DNA of 64,000 bases from Vulcanimicrobiota bacterium (GTDB lineage: Bacteria > Vulcanimicrobiota > Vulcanimicrobiia > Vulcanimicrobiales > Vulcanimicrobiaceae). Position 1 is the first letter of the stretch, and each line of letters starts with the position of its first letter. The DNA lies in assembly GCA_003161435.1 (NCBI GenBank), contig PMOS01000002.1:1-64000 (forward strand). Direction: 5' to 3'. Positions 55,280 through 63,217 of the stretch are shown here, in pieces. The notes beneath the pieces are model-generated. The model was not told where the DNA came from. It saw only the letters and a program-made list of their open reading frames with translations, and ran no database searches. The position numbers and the translations under genes are program-made.

Positions 55280-56224
55280 GTGAAGTCGGTTCCGCTGCTC
55301 GACGAAACCGATCGCGTTGCGCTGCGCGAGCGCTTCGGCGAGCGTGCGCGCTTCGGCGAGGCGCTCGCACCGTTCACCTGGTGGAAGATCGGCGGCCCGG
55401 CCGACGCGCTGATCGACGCGCGCAGCACCGACGAGCTCGCGTTCGTGCTGCAGCGCGTCTTCAAACGCCGGTTGCCGATGTTCGTGCTCGGCTCGGGCTC
55501 GAATCTGCTCGTCGGCGACGGCGGGATCCGCGGGATCGTCCTGCGCCTGGAAGGCGACTTTACCGCGCTCGACGTGCGCACGGAGGACGCCGTAATCGTC
55601 GATGCCGGCGGCAGCGCCTCGCTGCCCGCGCTGTGCACGAAGGTCGCTACGCTCGGCGGGATCGGGATCGACGGGCTGGCCGGGATTCCGGCGACCGTCG
55701 GCGGGTCGATCCGGATGAACGCCGGGACCGACCGTGAGATCGGCGAGTTCGCGCGCGAGGTGTTGGTGCAGACGCCGGCGCGGCCCGAGCCGCATGCCAT
55801 CGACGTGGCCTGGCACTACCGCCGGACGACGATTCCGCGCGACGCGATCGTGGCGCGCGCGACGCTGCGCTTCGAGCGCGGCGATCCGGCCGCGATCCGC
55901 GAGCGCCTGCAGTCGCGGCTGGTGCGCCGCAAGGCGACCCAGCCCGTTGCGGTCCCGAACTCCGGCTCGTGCTTTCGCAACCCGGAGGGCGATCACGCTG
56001 GACGGCTGATCGAGGCCGTCGGGGCCAAGGGCTGGCGCGAAGGCGGGGCCGAAGTGTCCCCCTTGCACGCGAACTTCATCGTCAACACCGGCGGTGCGTC
56101 GGCCCAAAACGTCGCAACCCTCCTGGCCCGGGTTCGGCGAGCGGTCGAAGAGCGCTTCGGCGTCGAACTGCAGCTCGAAGTCCACCTGGTCGGAGAATTT
56201 ACGGACACCGAATGCCCAGTTTGA
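55280..56224 (+). CDS. murB: UDP-N-acetylenolpyruvylglucosamine reductase MurB
   Basis: The 314-residue flavoenzyme has FTWWKIGGPADALID, FVLGSGSNLLVGDGGIRG, LAGIPATVGGSIRMNAG for FAD binding, PNSGSCFRNPEGDHAG with the catalytic Ser, and a C-terminal LQLEVHLVGEF with the catalytic Glu. It reduces UDP-GlcNAc-enolpyruvate to UDP-MurNAc. The GTG start is 3 nt after murC, and its last 13 nt contain the ddl start. Confidence 0.96.
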   Translation: MKSVPLLDETDRVALRERFGERARFGEALAPFTWWKIGGPADALIDARSTDELAFVLQRVFKRRLPMFVLGSGSNLLVGDGGIRGIVLRLEGDFTALDVRTEDAVIVDAGGSASLPALCTKVATLGGIGIDGLAGIPATVGGSIRMNAGTDREIGEFAREVLVQTPARPEPHAIDVAWHYRRTTIPRDAIVARATLRFERGDPAAIRERLQSRLVRRKATQPVAVPNSGSCFRNPEGDHAGRLIEAVGAKGWREGGAEVSPLHANFIVNTGGASAQNVATLLARVRRAVEERFGVELQLEVHLVGEFTDTECPV

Positions 56225-57144
56225 AAGTCGCCGTGGTCATGGGCGGTCCGAGCGCGGAACGCGAGGTCTCGATCGAGAGCGGTACGTGCGTGATGCGCGC
56301 GCTCACGGCGCTGGGCCACGACGCGCAGTCGCTGGACTTCGACGCGCGCTTCGTCGACGCGATTCGCGAGATCGCGCCGGACGCGGTGTTCAACGCGCTG
56401 CACGGACGCGGCGGCGAGGACGGAACGATTCAAGGCGTGCTCGAGTGGCTCGGGATCCCGTACACCGGCAGCGGCGTCGCGGCGTGCGCGCTCGCGATGG
56501 ACAAGCACCTGACCAAGAAACTGCTCGCTGCCGAAGGCCTGCCGACGCCGGCTTGGGATACGTTCGACTTGATGGGCGGAACGTTGCCGCTGCTACCCGG
56601 GAGTTTGAATTTGCCGCTGGTAGCGAAACCGCGCGGCAGCGGATCGAGCGCCGGCGTCGTGATCGTCAAGACGCACGAGGAGTGGACCAAAGCGATGATC
56701 GGTGCGTCGTCGCGCACGCCGGAGATCCTCGCCGAGGAGTACGTTCCCGGACGCGAGTTCTCGTGCGGCGTGCTGGGCGAAGAGGCGCTCCCGGTGGTGG
56801 AGATCGTCTCGACCGACGAGTTCTACAGCTACGATGCGAAATACAAACCGGGTGGCTCGCGACACCTGATCCCCGCGCCGATCGACCACGACCTGACGTC
56901 GCGGCTGCAGACGCTCGCGCTGTCGGTGCACCGCCTGGTCGGCTTGCGCGACTACTCGCGCACCGACTTCATCGTGACCGACCACGGCCGCCCGACGATC
57001 CTCGAGGTCAACGCGCTGCCCGGGATGACCCCGCAGAGCCTGCTACCCGACGAAGCCGCACACGCGGGGATTTCCTACGAAGCGCTGGTCGATCGGCTCG
57101 TCCACTACGCCCTCGCTCGAGGCGCCCAGGTTTCCGTAGGCTAG
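56212..57144 (+). CDS. ddl: D-alanine:D-alanine ligase
   Basis: The 310-residue ATP-grasp enzyme has KVAVVMGGPSAEREVSIESG, FNALHGRGGEDGTIQGVLE, the ATP-grasp lysine in LVAKPRGSGSSAGVVIVKT, AEEYVPGREFSCGVLG, RTDFIVTDHGRPTILEVNAL and PGMTPQSLLPDEA. It supplies D-Ala-D-Ala to MurF. The long frame upstream is a shadow of murB; ATG 56212 begins 3 residues before the first strand. It is the last gene of the dcw run; ftsQ, ftsA and ftsZ, which often follow, are not present. Confidence 0.96.
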   Translation: MPSLKVAVVMGGPSAEREVSIESGTCVMRALTALGHDAQSLDFDARFVDAIREIAPDAVFNALHGRGGEDGTIQGVLEWLGIPYTGSGVAACALAMDKHLTKKLLAAEGLPTPAWDTFDLMGGTLPLLPGSLNLPLVAKPRGSGSSAGVVIVKTHEEWTKAMIGASSRTPEILAEEYVPGREFSCGVLGEEALPVVEIVSTDEFYSYDAKYKPGGSRHLIPAPIDHDLTSRLQTLALSVHRLVGLRDYSRTDFIVTDHGRPTILEVNALPGMTPQSLLPDEAAHAGISYEALVDRLVHYALARGAQVSVG

Positions 57145-57173
57145 CTTCGCCACGTACCGCGCCGGACGTTCGG

Positions 57174-57383
57174 TCAAACGTTGGGGTGGCAATCGGGGCA
57201 GCGCGAGCCTTGCAGGTACGTGCCGGTGTTCGAGTATTTCAGGCCGCAGGCGCGACACACGAGCGTCGGCAGGGGGCGGTCGACCTCGCTGTCGGCGAGG
57301 GCGCGCATCGCCACGTCGAGCGCATCGCGCTGACTGGCGGGAGCCGCTTTCGGGCTCTTCGGGCTACCGAACAGCTTCCACAT
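57174..57383 (-). CDS. small zinc-ribbon protein
   Basis: This 69-residue product contains LVCRACGLKYSNTGTYLQG and SRCPDCHPN: two CxxC knuckles about 20 residues apart, a rubredoxin-like or zinc-ribbon pattern. The N-terminus (MWKLFGSPKSPKAAPASQRD) is basic and flexible. It converges on ddl, 29 bp away, and may be cotranscribed with nothing. Function is unknown. The CxxC spacing and the short length support it as real rather than a shadow. Confidence 0.65.
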   Translation of the reverse strand: MWKLFGSPKSPKAAPASQRDALDVAMRALADSEVDRPLPTLVCRACGLKYSNTGTYLQGSRCPDCHPNV

Positions 57384-57585
57384 CGTCCGATCTCTCCGTG
57401 CTCGAGTCGTTCGCGGACCCGAGTCTAGACATGTCGCCCATCCTCCACTAGATCGGCGAAATGAGCCGATCTCGTAAGCAGCCTGCCCTCGGCTGCCCGC
57501 TTTCAGGTGCCCTTTCGGCCCGAAAATCGCCCCACTCCGGCTTCGCCGAGGGCGATCCGCCCCTTCCCGGTCGATAAGTTCGACG

Positions 57586-57613
57586 ATGACCTAGGTCATT
57601 AAACCCAGGTCAT
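57586..57613. promoter_or_regulatory. putative operator with TGACCT/AGGTCA half-sites
   Basis: A perfect 14-bp palindrome, ATGACCTAGGTCAT (57586-57599), is followed 7 bp later by a third half-site AGGTCAT (57607-57613). It lies in the gap between a divergently transcribed zinc-ribbon gene and the TPR-LuxR regulator gene, about 60 bp before the latter's start. The binding protein is unknown. The rest of the 57384-57671 gap contains no recognised gene. Confidence 0.6.
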
Positions 57614-57671
57614 CTCGGCGCCGCAAGACGTCGTCGGGCCGATCGGCGAGTAACGCTAGCGGATCGCCGGC

Positions 57672-59330
57672 TTGGGCGGCGAAGCGCTCGACTACGGTGG
57701 CCGGCGTGCAACCTCGCACATCCCGACCCACCGAGCCCGCCGTCTGGGAGCGAAGGCCGTTCCGAATCAGCGTACTCTCGGGGGCCAGCGAGCCACGTTC
57801 TCGTCAGCGCGGCAGGCCTTTCTCGACGGAGACTTCGAGCAGTGCCTGGCAGCGTGCGACGCCATCGCCCTGCACGACGATACCATCCGGTACGACGTGG
57901 CGCTGCTCCGCGCTCGCGTGCTGCTGCGCTTGGGCCGCGCTGACAAGGCCATCGACGCTTTGCGGGCATGCGCGTACACGCCGACGTCATTGGATCCGTA
58001 CGTGACGGCGCAGATGCTCCTGGGGGCCTCGTACGTTCGTCTCGGACAAGTCGAGCGCGGCGAAGCCCTGCTGGCCGAAGCCTCCACGATGGCGCACAGT
58101 GCCCATCCGACCATCCGGGCCGAGCTCGCGGTGAATCTCGGGATCGCGCGCTTTCAGCTGCACCGCTACGAAGAAGCCGAGGCGCAGCTGTCGGCGGTCG
58201 ATCCCGCTTCGGACATCATCCATGCACGCGCCGTGCAGTACCTGGCGTGGGTGTCGTTCGCCCGCGGCGACTTCGCCGTCGCGGCCGAGCGTTTTCGCAG
58301 CTCGCTCCGCGCGCTGGCCGCCTGCAAGCACCACGACCGTTACGTCGAGGCCAACGTGCTGCAGGGCCTCACGGCGCTCTCGGCCGAGTTGCTTCAGGCC
58401 GAAGGATGGCCGTCGCTGCAGAGGAGCATCCGCGCGTTTGACTGGACGCGCGACGGGCTCGCGCGCCCGCGGTTCTGGGTCGCCATTTTCGCGTCGATCA
58501 TGTGCGAGATCAGCGGCGACGCCGCCGGTGCTCGCACGTGGGCGCGCGACGCCGAGTCGGCTGCCGCAACGACGGCCTATCGCATCCTCGCGCAGTGCCG
58601 CATGGCCGGGGTGTTCCGCGGGTTGCAGGAGTGGGGAGCGCACCGCGAGTTCGTCGATCGCGCGAAAGAGCTGCACGCGACGCTGAGCGTCGTGGACCTC
58701 GGCGACGATCAGAAGCAGCTCCCGCTGTTCCTCGCCGAAGAGATGGCGCATGCCGGGATGGATGAGGGCGCGGCGCTTCTCATGTCCCAATATCGAGACG
58801 TGATCGCGCCGACGCTCCGCGCCTCGCCCGGCGACGAGCGCTACGCCGCCGTCGAGAGCGGCGTCGAAGGATTCGTGCGCGAAGCCGCGGGCGACTACAA
58901 GGCGGCGATCCGGCTCTTCTCGTCGGCGTTGCGCTTGCTCAAGAAGGCGCGGTACCGCCGGCGCGCAAGCGAGATCGCGCTGCGTCTTGCTCGCCTCACC
59001 GGCGCGAAGCGCTATGTCGACTACGCGACCAAGACGCTCGAAGGCGTCAACGCGTCGTATTGGATGGTCGTGCAACTCCGCGAGCTCGAGTCGTCGCGCG
59101 GTCCGAGCTTGACCGAAACCGAGAAGGCGATCCTCACGCTGTTGGTGCGTGGCCGAGCGTACAAAGAGATCGCCGCCGCGCGACGCAGCTCGTGGAAGAC
59201 CGTCGCCAACCACGTCCAGATGCTGTTCCGCAAGTTCGACGTCAACAGCCGCGGTCAGTTGGCGGCCGAAGCGCTGCGCCTCGGTCTGGTCGCCTTGCAC
59301 GATGGGACGGAATCGAACCGTGGTACTTAG
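57672..59330 (+). CDS. TPR-containing LuxR-family regulator
   Basis: The ~550-residue product has a long helical tetratricopeptide-like region (LDGDFEQCLAACDAIALHD, LLRARVLLRLGRADKAIDAL, LNLGIARFQLHRYEEAEAQL-like repeats) and a C-terminal LuxR helix-turn-helix (LTETEKAILTLLVRGRAYKE, then WKTVANHVQMLFRKFDVNSRG). Unlike the large LuxR regulator at 8591-11365 there is no ATPase. TTG 57672 is the longest start; the first certain helix begins near residue 45, so the true start could be later. Its input signal is not evident. Confidence 0.8.
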   Translation: MGGEALDYGGRRATSHIPTHRARRLGAKAVPNQRTLGGQRATFSSARQAFLDGDFEQCLAACDAIALHDDTIRYDVALLRARVLLRLGRADKAIDALRACAYTPTSLDPYVTAQMLLGASYVRLGQVERGEALLAEASTMAHSAHPTIRAELAVNLGIARFQLHRYEEAEAQLSAVDPASDIIHARAVQYLAWVSFARGDFAVAAERFRSSLRALAACKHHDRYVEANVLQGLTALSAELLQAEGWPSLQRSIRAFDWTRDGLARPRFWVAIFASIMCEISGDAAGARTWARDAESAAATTAYRILAQCRMAGVFRGLQEWGAHREFVDRAKELHATLSVVDLGDDQKQLPLFLAEEMAHAGMDEGAALLMSQYRDVIAPTLRASPGDERYAAVESGVEGFVREAAGDYKAAIRLFSSALRLLKKARYRRRASEIALRLARLTGAKRYVDYATKTLEGVNASYWMVVQLRELESSRGPSLTETEKAILTLLVRGRAYKEIAAARRSSWKTVANHVQMLFRKFDVNSRGQLAAEALRLGLVALHDGTESNRGT

Positions 59331-59486
59331 GGCATTTCGCAGGCTGTACGTAGACTGAGGCAGGTCGCATCATCGGACGGGGCCGCCGTCGTCGTTCCTG
59401 CGCGCTGAGATGTCCCGCCACACCGGGACCGTCTCGCGCGCCCACACCCCAGGAACGGCGGCGGTGCGCTCACCTCGTGCCAGCCG

Positions 59487-60260
59487 CTAGATGCAGCGGC
59501 CGCCGTCGACTTCGAGTGCGACGCCGGTGATGAACGACGCTTCGTCGGATGCCAGAAATGCCACCGCGTTCGCGATGTCGCGCGGTTGCGAGAGGCGTCC
59601 GAGCGGAACGCTGGCGGCGAACTTCGCGCGCAGTTCCGGGGTGTCGCCACCCATGAACTCGGCGAGCAGCGGCGTCTCGCCCGCGACCGGGCAGACCGCG
59701 TTCACGCGGATGTTGTCCGGCGCGAACTCGACCGCCATCGACTTGGAGAACAGGATCGCCGCCCCCTTGGACGCGTTGTACACCGTCAAGCCGGGGCGCG
59801 GCCGGATCCCCGCCGTCGACGCGATGTTGACGATCGCCCCGCCGCCCTGCGCGCGGAAAACGGGTACCAGCTCGAGCGCCGAGAGGTACAGCGCCTTGAC
59901 GTTGACGGCGAAGATACGGTCGAACCAGTCCTCGCTCACCTCGAGCATCGGCGCGTTGCGGTGCGTGACCCCCGCGTTGTTGACGTAGACGTCGATCCGC
60001 TCGTCGGCTTCGACGATACGTCGCACCGCGCCGGCGACGTCGTCGCGAAGGCTGACGTCGCAGTGGAGAAAGCGCGCGCTCCGCGGCCGGTGCGCGTTGA
60101 TCTCCTCGACCACGCGACCGCCGCCCGCGTCGTCGACGTCGAGCACGGTCAGTGACGCGCCTTCCTGCGCGAGCTTCTTCCCGATCTCCGCGCCGAAGCC
60201 CGAGCCGCCGCCGGTGACGACGGCGATCTTCCCCTGCAGGGACCCGTAGCGCAGGCTCAC
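59487..60260 (-). CDS. short-chain dehydrogenase/reductase
   Basis: The 257-residue classical SDR has the NAD(P) loop VVTGGGSGFGAEIGKKL, acidic VLDVDDAG (favouring NAD), CDVSLRDDV, YVNNAGVTHRN, catalytic Ser in IVNIASTAG with Tyr/Lys in VYNASKGAAI, and C-terminal FITGVALEVDGGRCI. GTG 60260 overlaps the aldehyde dehydrogenase stop (GTGA), so both are made together. It probably oxidises or reduces a secondary alcohol next to the partner enzyme. Confidence 0.92.
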   Translation of the reverse strand: MSLRYGSLQGKIAVVTGGGSGFGAEIGKKLAQEGASLTVLDVDDAGGGRVVEEINAHRPRSARFLHCDVSLRDDVAGAVRRIVEADERIDVYVNNAGVTHRNAPMLEVSEDWFDRIFAVNVKALYLSALELVPVFRAQGGGAIVNIASTAGIRPRPGLTVYNASKGAAILFSKSMAVEFAPDNIRVNAVCPVAGETPLLAEFMGGDTPELRAKFAASVPLGRLSQPRDIANAVAFLASDEASFITGVALEVDGGRCI

Positions 60261-61708
60261 GCGAATTTCTGGGTGATCGTCTGCAAAGTGCTGAACTCGT
60301 GCATCGCCGCGAAACCTTTGCCGCGGCCGTGGCCGCTCTTGCGGAAACCGCCGAACGGCAACTCGATTCCGCCGCCCGCACCGTAGCAGTTGATGAAAAC
60401 CTGACCGACCCGCAGCGCGCGCGACACGCGCGTCTGCCGGCTGCCGTTCTCCGTCCACACGCCCGCGACCAAACCGTACTGCGTCGCGTTCGCCAACCGA
60501 ATGGCGTCACGCTCGTCGGCGAAGCCCAGCGCCGAGAGCACCGGCCCGAACACTTCTTCGCACGCCAGCTCGTGGCGCTCGTGCACCGGTCCGAAGAGCA
60601 TCGGCTCGACGTAGAAGCCGCCGGCCGGCAGATCGTCGGGCCGCGCGCTGCGCGCCAGAACGGCAACCGCATCGCGCTTGGCGCGATCGACGTACCCGCG
60701 CACGCGCGCGAACTGCGCGCCGTTGATCAGCGGTCCGACGTCGGGATCGGTCGACGGCAGCCCGACTCGCAGTAGCGCGAATGCTGCGGCGAGCCGTTCC
60801 GTGACCCGTTCGAACGCCGAAGCTTCGATGAGCACGCGGCTGCCGGCCGAGCATGTCTGGCCGCCGTTCTGTACGATCGCGCGCACGATCGCCGGAACCG
60901 CAGCGTCGAGATCCGCGTCGGCGAAGACGATCTGCGCCGACTTGCCGCCCAACTCGAGGATGCAGCGCGCGTGGTGCTGCGCGGCCGCGGCCTGCACGAG
61001 CGTCCCGACTTCCGGCGAGCCGGTGAACCCGAGCACGTCGACGCCGGGATGCCGCGCCAGCGCGTCGCCGGCCGTCTCGCCGAGCCCGGTGACGACGTTG
61101 ATCGCGCCGGCGGGAAAGCCGGCCTCGCTCGCGAGCTTCGCCAGCTCGACGATCGATTGCGACGCGTCCTCGGAGGGTTTGATCACCGTCGCGTTACCGA
61201 CCGCGAGCGACGGCGCGAGCGACCGCGCGAACATCTGCGTCGGGTAGTTCCACGGAATGATATGGCCGGTGACGCCGACCGGGACGCGCAACACTTGCAC
61301 CGCGAAGCCGGGAAGGTACGGGATCGTGTCGCCGTGCAGCTTGTCCGCTCCGCCGGCGTAATACTCGAAATAGCGCACCGTCGCCGCGAGGTCGGCGCGG
61401 GCTTGCGAGATCGGCTTGCCCGTGTCCAGCGATTCGATCTGCGCGAGCCGCTCTGCGTGCTGCGCGATCGTGGCGCTGAAGCGCGCCAACAGCCGCCCGC
61501 GATCCGCCGCGCCGAGCCGTCCCCATTCGCCTTCGAAGGCGGCGGTCGCGCCGCGCACCGCGCGGTCGACGTCGTGCGCGCCGCCCGCGGAGATCGCGCC
61601 GATCGTGCTCCCGGTCGCCGGATCGATGACCGGCAGCGTGTCGCCGGAAGCAGCCGGCTCGAACTCCCCGTTCACGAACAGCGTCCTGGCTAGCGTCGAA
61701 ACCGTCAT
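60257..61708 (-). CDS. NAD(P)-dependent aldehyde dehydrogenase
   Basis: The 483-residue enzyme has IPWNYPTQMFARSLAPSLAV, KPSEDASQS, GFTGSPEVGTLV, catalytic Glu in CILELGGKSAQIVF, catalytic Cys in NGGQTCSAGSRVLI, and the C-terminal LPFGGFRKSGHGRGKGF. It is close to the betaine-/hydroxy-aldehyde branch of the ALDH family. The substrate is unknown; the coupled SDR suggests a two-step alcohol-to-acid oxidation. It diverges from the CreD-like gene, 131 bp away. Confidence 0.93.
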   Translation of the reverse strand: MTVSTLARTLFVNGEFEPAASGDTLPVIDPATGSTIGAISAGGAHDVDRAVRGATAAFEGEWGRLGAADRGRLLARFSATIAQHAERLAQIESLDTGKPISQARADLAATVRYFEYYAGGADKLHGDTIPYLPGFAVQVLRVPVGVTGHIIPWNYPTQMFARSLAPSLAVGNATVIKPSEDASQSIVELAKLASEAGFPAGAINVVTGLGETAGDALARHPGVDVLGFTGSPEVGTLVQAAAAQHHARCILELGGKSAQIVFADADLDAAVPAIVRAIVQNGGQTCSAGSRVLIEASAFERVTERLAAAFALLRVGLPSTDPDVGPLINGAQFARVRGYVDRAKRDAVAVLARSARPDDLPAGGFYVEPMLFGPVHERHELACEEVFGPVLSALGFADERDAIRLANATQYGLVAGVWTENGSRQTRVSRALRVGQVFINCYGAGGGIELPFGGFRKSGHGRGKGFAAMHEFSTLQTITQKFA

Positions 61709-61793
61709 CGGCCGTCTTTTCGCGCCTCTGCGTCGCAGCCCGCTCTCGGCCGGGAGCGCGACTGACCGGCGGTCGACCTTTCATCCACAATGT

Positions 61794-61837
61794 CTTTGTG
61801 TTACAAAGTCTCCAACTAAGAACTTTGCGATGCAAAG
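61794..61837. promoter_or_regulatory. two CTTTG-N5-CAAAG palindromes upstream of the CreD-like gene
   Basis: CTTTG-TGTTA-CAAAG (61794-61808) and CTTTG-CGATG-CAAAG (61823-61837) are two perfect inverted repeats with different spacers and centres 29 bp apart, about three DNA turns. The second ends 2 nt before ATG 61840. The arrangement suits a dimeric or winged-helix repressor bound at the start of the gene. No such regulator gene is in the window. Confidence 0.75.
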
Positions 61838-61839
61838 AT

Positions 61840-63045
61840 ATGCTACTGCGCTTGGCCGGGGTCGTCCTCGTTCTGGCCGCCGCCACGGTCGGCTGGCTCA
61901 TTCTGGGTGCGACGATCGGGGTCCGAACCGGCTCCTCCGATCTCTCCCAGCGCGAGCAGCTGGCCGCGATTTGGGGCGCGGAGCAGGCCCAACCGGCTCC
62001 CAGTTTCACCTACGAAACCAGTCACATCGATAAAAAAGGGCGCACGACCATCGACCGCAGCTCGGTGGTCCCCGCGTCGTCGCGCGTCAACGTCGACCTG
62101 GCGTTGGACCCGCGCCAAAAGGGGCTGCTGTGGTACAACACCTACGCGGTGCGCTTCGCGGCGACGTACCGCGTCGTGAATCCCGGGGCGTCCACGCGGC
62201 TGCAGGTCGCGTTTCCCTTTCCGTCCGACAGCGCGACGTATGACGACTTCACGCTCGACGTCGACGGCGTCCGAATCCCGGTGACCAGCGCGAGCGGCAC
62301 CATCGCCGCTTCGGTGCCGGAATCGCGCGGCCGGACATCCACGCTAACGGTCGCGTACCGCTCGCACGGGATCGGCATCTGGAGCTATCGCTTCGGCGAC
62401 GGTGTGGTCGCGGTGCGCGACTTCACGCTCGTCGTGCGCACGAACTTTCGGGCAATCGATTTCCCGCCGCGCACCCTCGCCCCGACGACGGAGCAACAGA
62501 TCCCGGGCGGCTGGCAGCTGACCTGGCGTTACCGGAACCTGGTCGGCGGATTCGGCGTCGGCATGACGTTTCCGCCTCGGCTCCAGCCCGGCCCGCTCGC
62601 CGAACGGATCACGCTGTGGGCGCCGCTCTCGCTCGCGTTCTACGTCTTCGTGATGCTGGTGATCACGACGCTGCGCCGCATCGACTTGCATCCGATCAAC
62701 TACTTCTTCCTGGCAGCGGCGTTCTTCGCGTTTCACCTCCTGTTCGCGTACACGGTCGATCGCATGCCGATCGGCTGGGCGTTCATCCTCTGCTCGGTCG
62801 TTTCGATGTTCCTGACGGTCTCATACCTGCGTCTGGTCGTCGGCTTGCGCTTCGCCGCCGTCGAAGCCGCGCTCGCGCAGTTCTTCTACCTGATCCTGTT
62901 TTCGTACGCGCTTTTCGACGAAGGCTATAGCGGGTTGTCGATCACCATCGGTGCGATCGTGACGTTGTTCATCACGATGCAGGTTACCGGCCGAATCGAC
63001 TGGTCCGAGCGCTTTGCCGCCAAGCCGAAAGCGGCAGCGGCCTAG
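61840..63045 (+). CDS. CreD-like inner-membrane protein
   Basis: ATG 61840 (MLLRLAGVVLVLAAATVGWL) starts the first helix; an in-frame GTG at 61798 lies in an operator and is rejected. The 401-residue product has a ~200-residue outside domain and five or so C-terminal helices (LAFYVFVMLVITTLR; FFLAAAFFAFHLLFAYTV; WAFILCSVVSMFLTVSYL; LAQFFYLILFSYALFDEGYS; LSITIGAIVTLFITMQVTGR), ending in DWSERF, close to the DW-type end of CreD. CreD-family proteins are linked to envelope stress. A pair of palindromes lies directly upstream. Confidence 0.8.
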   Translation: MLLRLAGVVLVLAAATVGWLILGATIGVRTGSSDLSQREQLAAIWGAEQAQPAPSFTYETSHIDKKGRTTIDRSSVVPASSRVNVDLALDPRQKGLLWYNTYAVRFAATYRVVNPGASTRLQVAFPFPSDSATYDDFTLDVDGVRIPVTSASGTIAASVPESRGRTSTLTVAYRSHGIGIWSYRFGDGVVAVRDFTLVVRTNFRAIDFPPRTLAPTTEQQIPGGWQLTWRYRNLVGGFGVGMTFPPRLQPGPLAERITLWAPLSLAFYVFVMLVITTLRRIDLHPINYFFLAAAFFAFHLLFAYTVDRMPIGWAFILCSVVSMFLTVSYLRLVVGLRFAAVEAALAQFFYLILFSYALFDEGYSGLSITIGAIVTLFITMQVTGRIDWSERFAAKPKAAAA

Positions 63046-63217
63046 CAGGGTGCTAAGGCACCAGGAGGCGCCGGCTCCGGTTCCCCCTAAATCACGCTGC
63101 CTCGATATGTTCCATCCCGTGCTTTCGCACGACGCGATCGCGCTCGGCGAACCGCCGCCGTTGCGCGGCTAGGGCCGGCGTCCGCGACCGGTGCGCATAC
63201 CCGCGCGACGCCCTGCG

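Noticed and set aside
53174..56185. 1003-residue minus-strand open frame
   Set aside because: It is the antisense of murG, murC and murB; long open antisense frames are common in high-GC DNA and the translation has no recognisable domain.
59340..59470. Partial inverted repeat CGTTCCTG/CAGGAACG between the TPR-LuxR and SDR genes as a regulatory element
   Set aside because: The arms match over only about 8 bp before mismatches, with a long loop and no T-run; too weak to annotate.
63046..63110. GGTGC-TAAG-GCACC hairpin after the CreD-like gene as a terminator
   Set aside because: The stem is only 5 bp and no T-tract follows.
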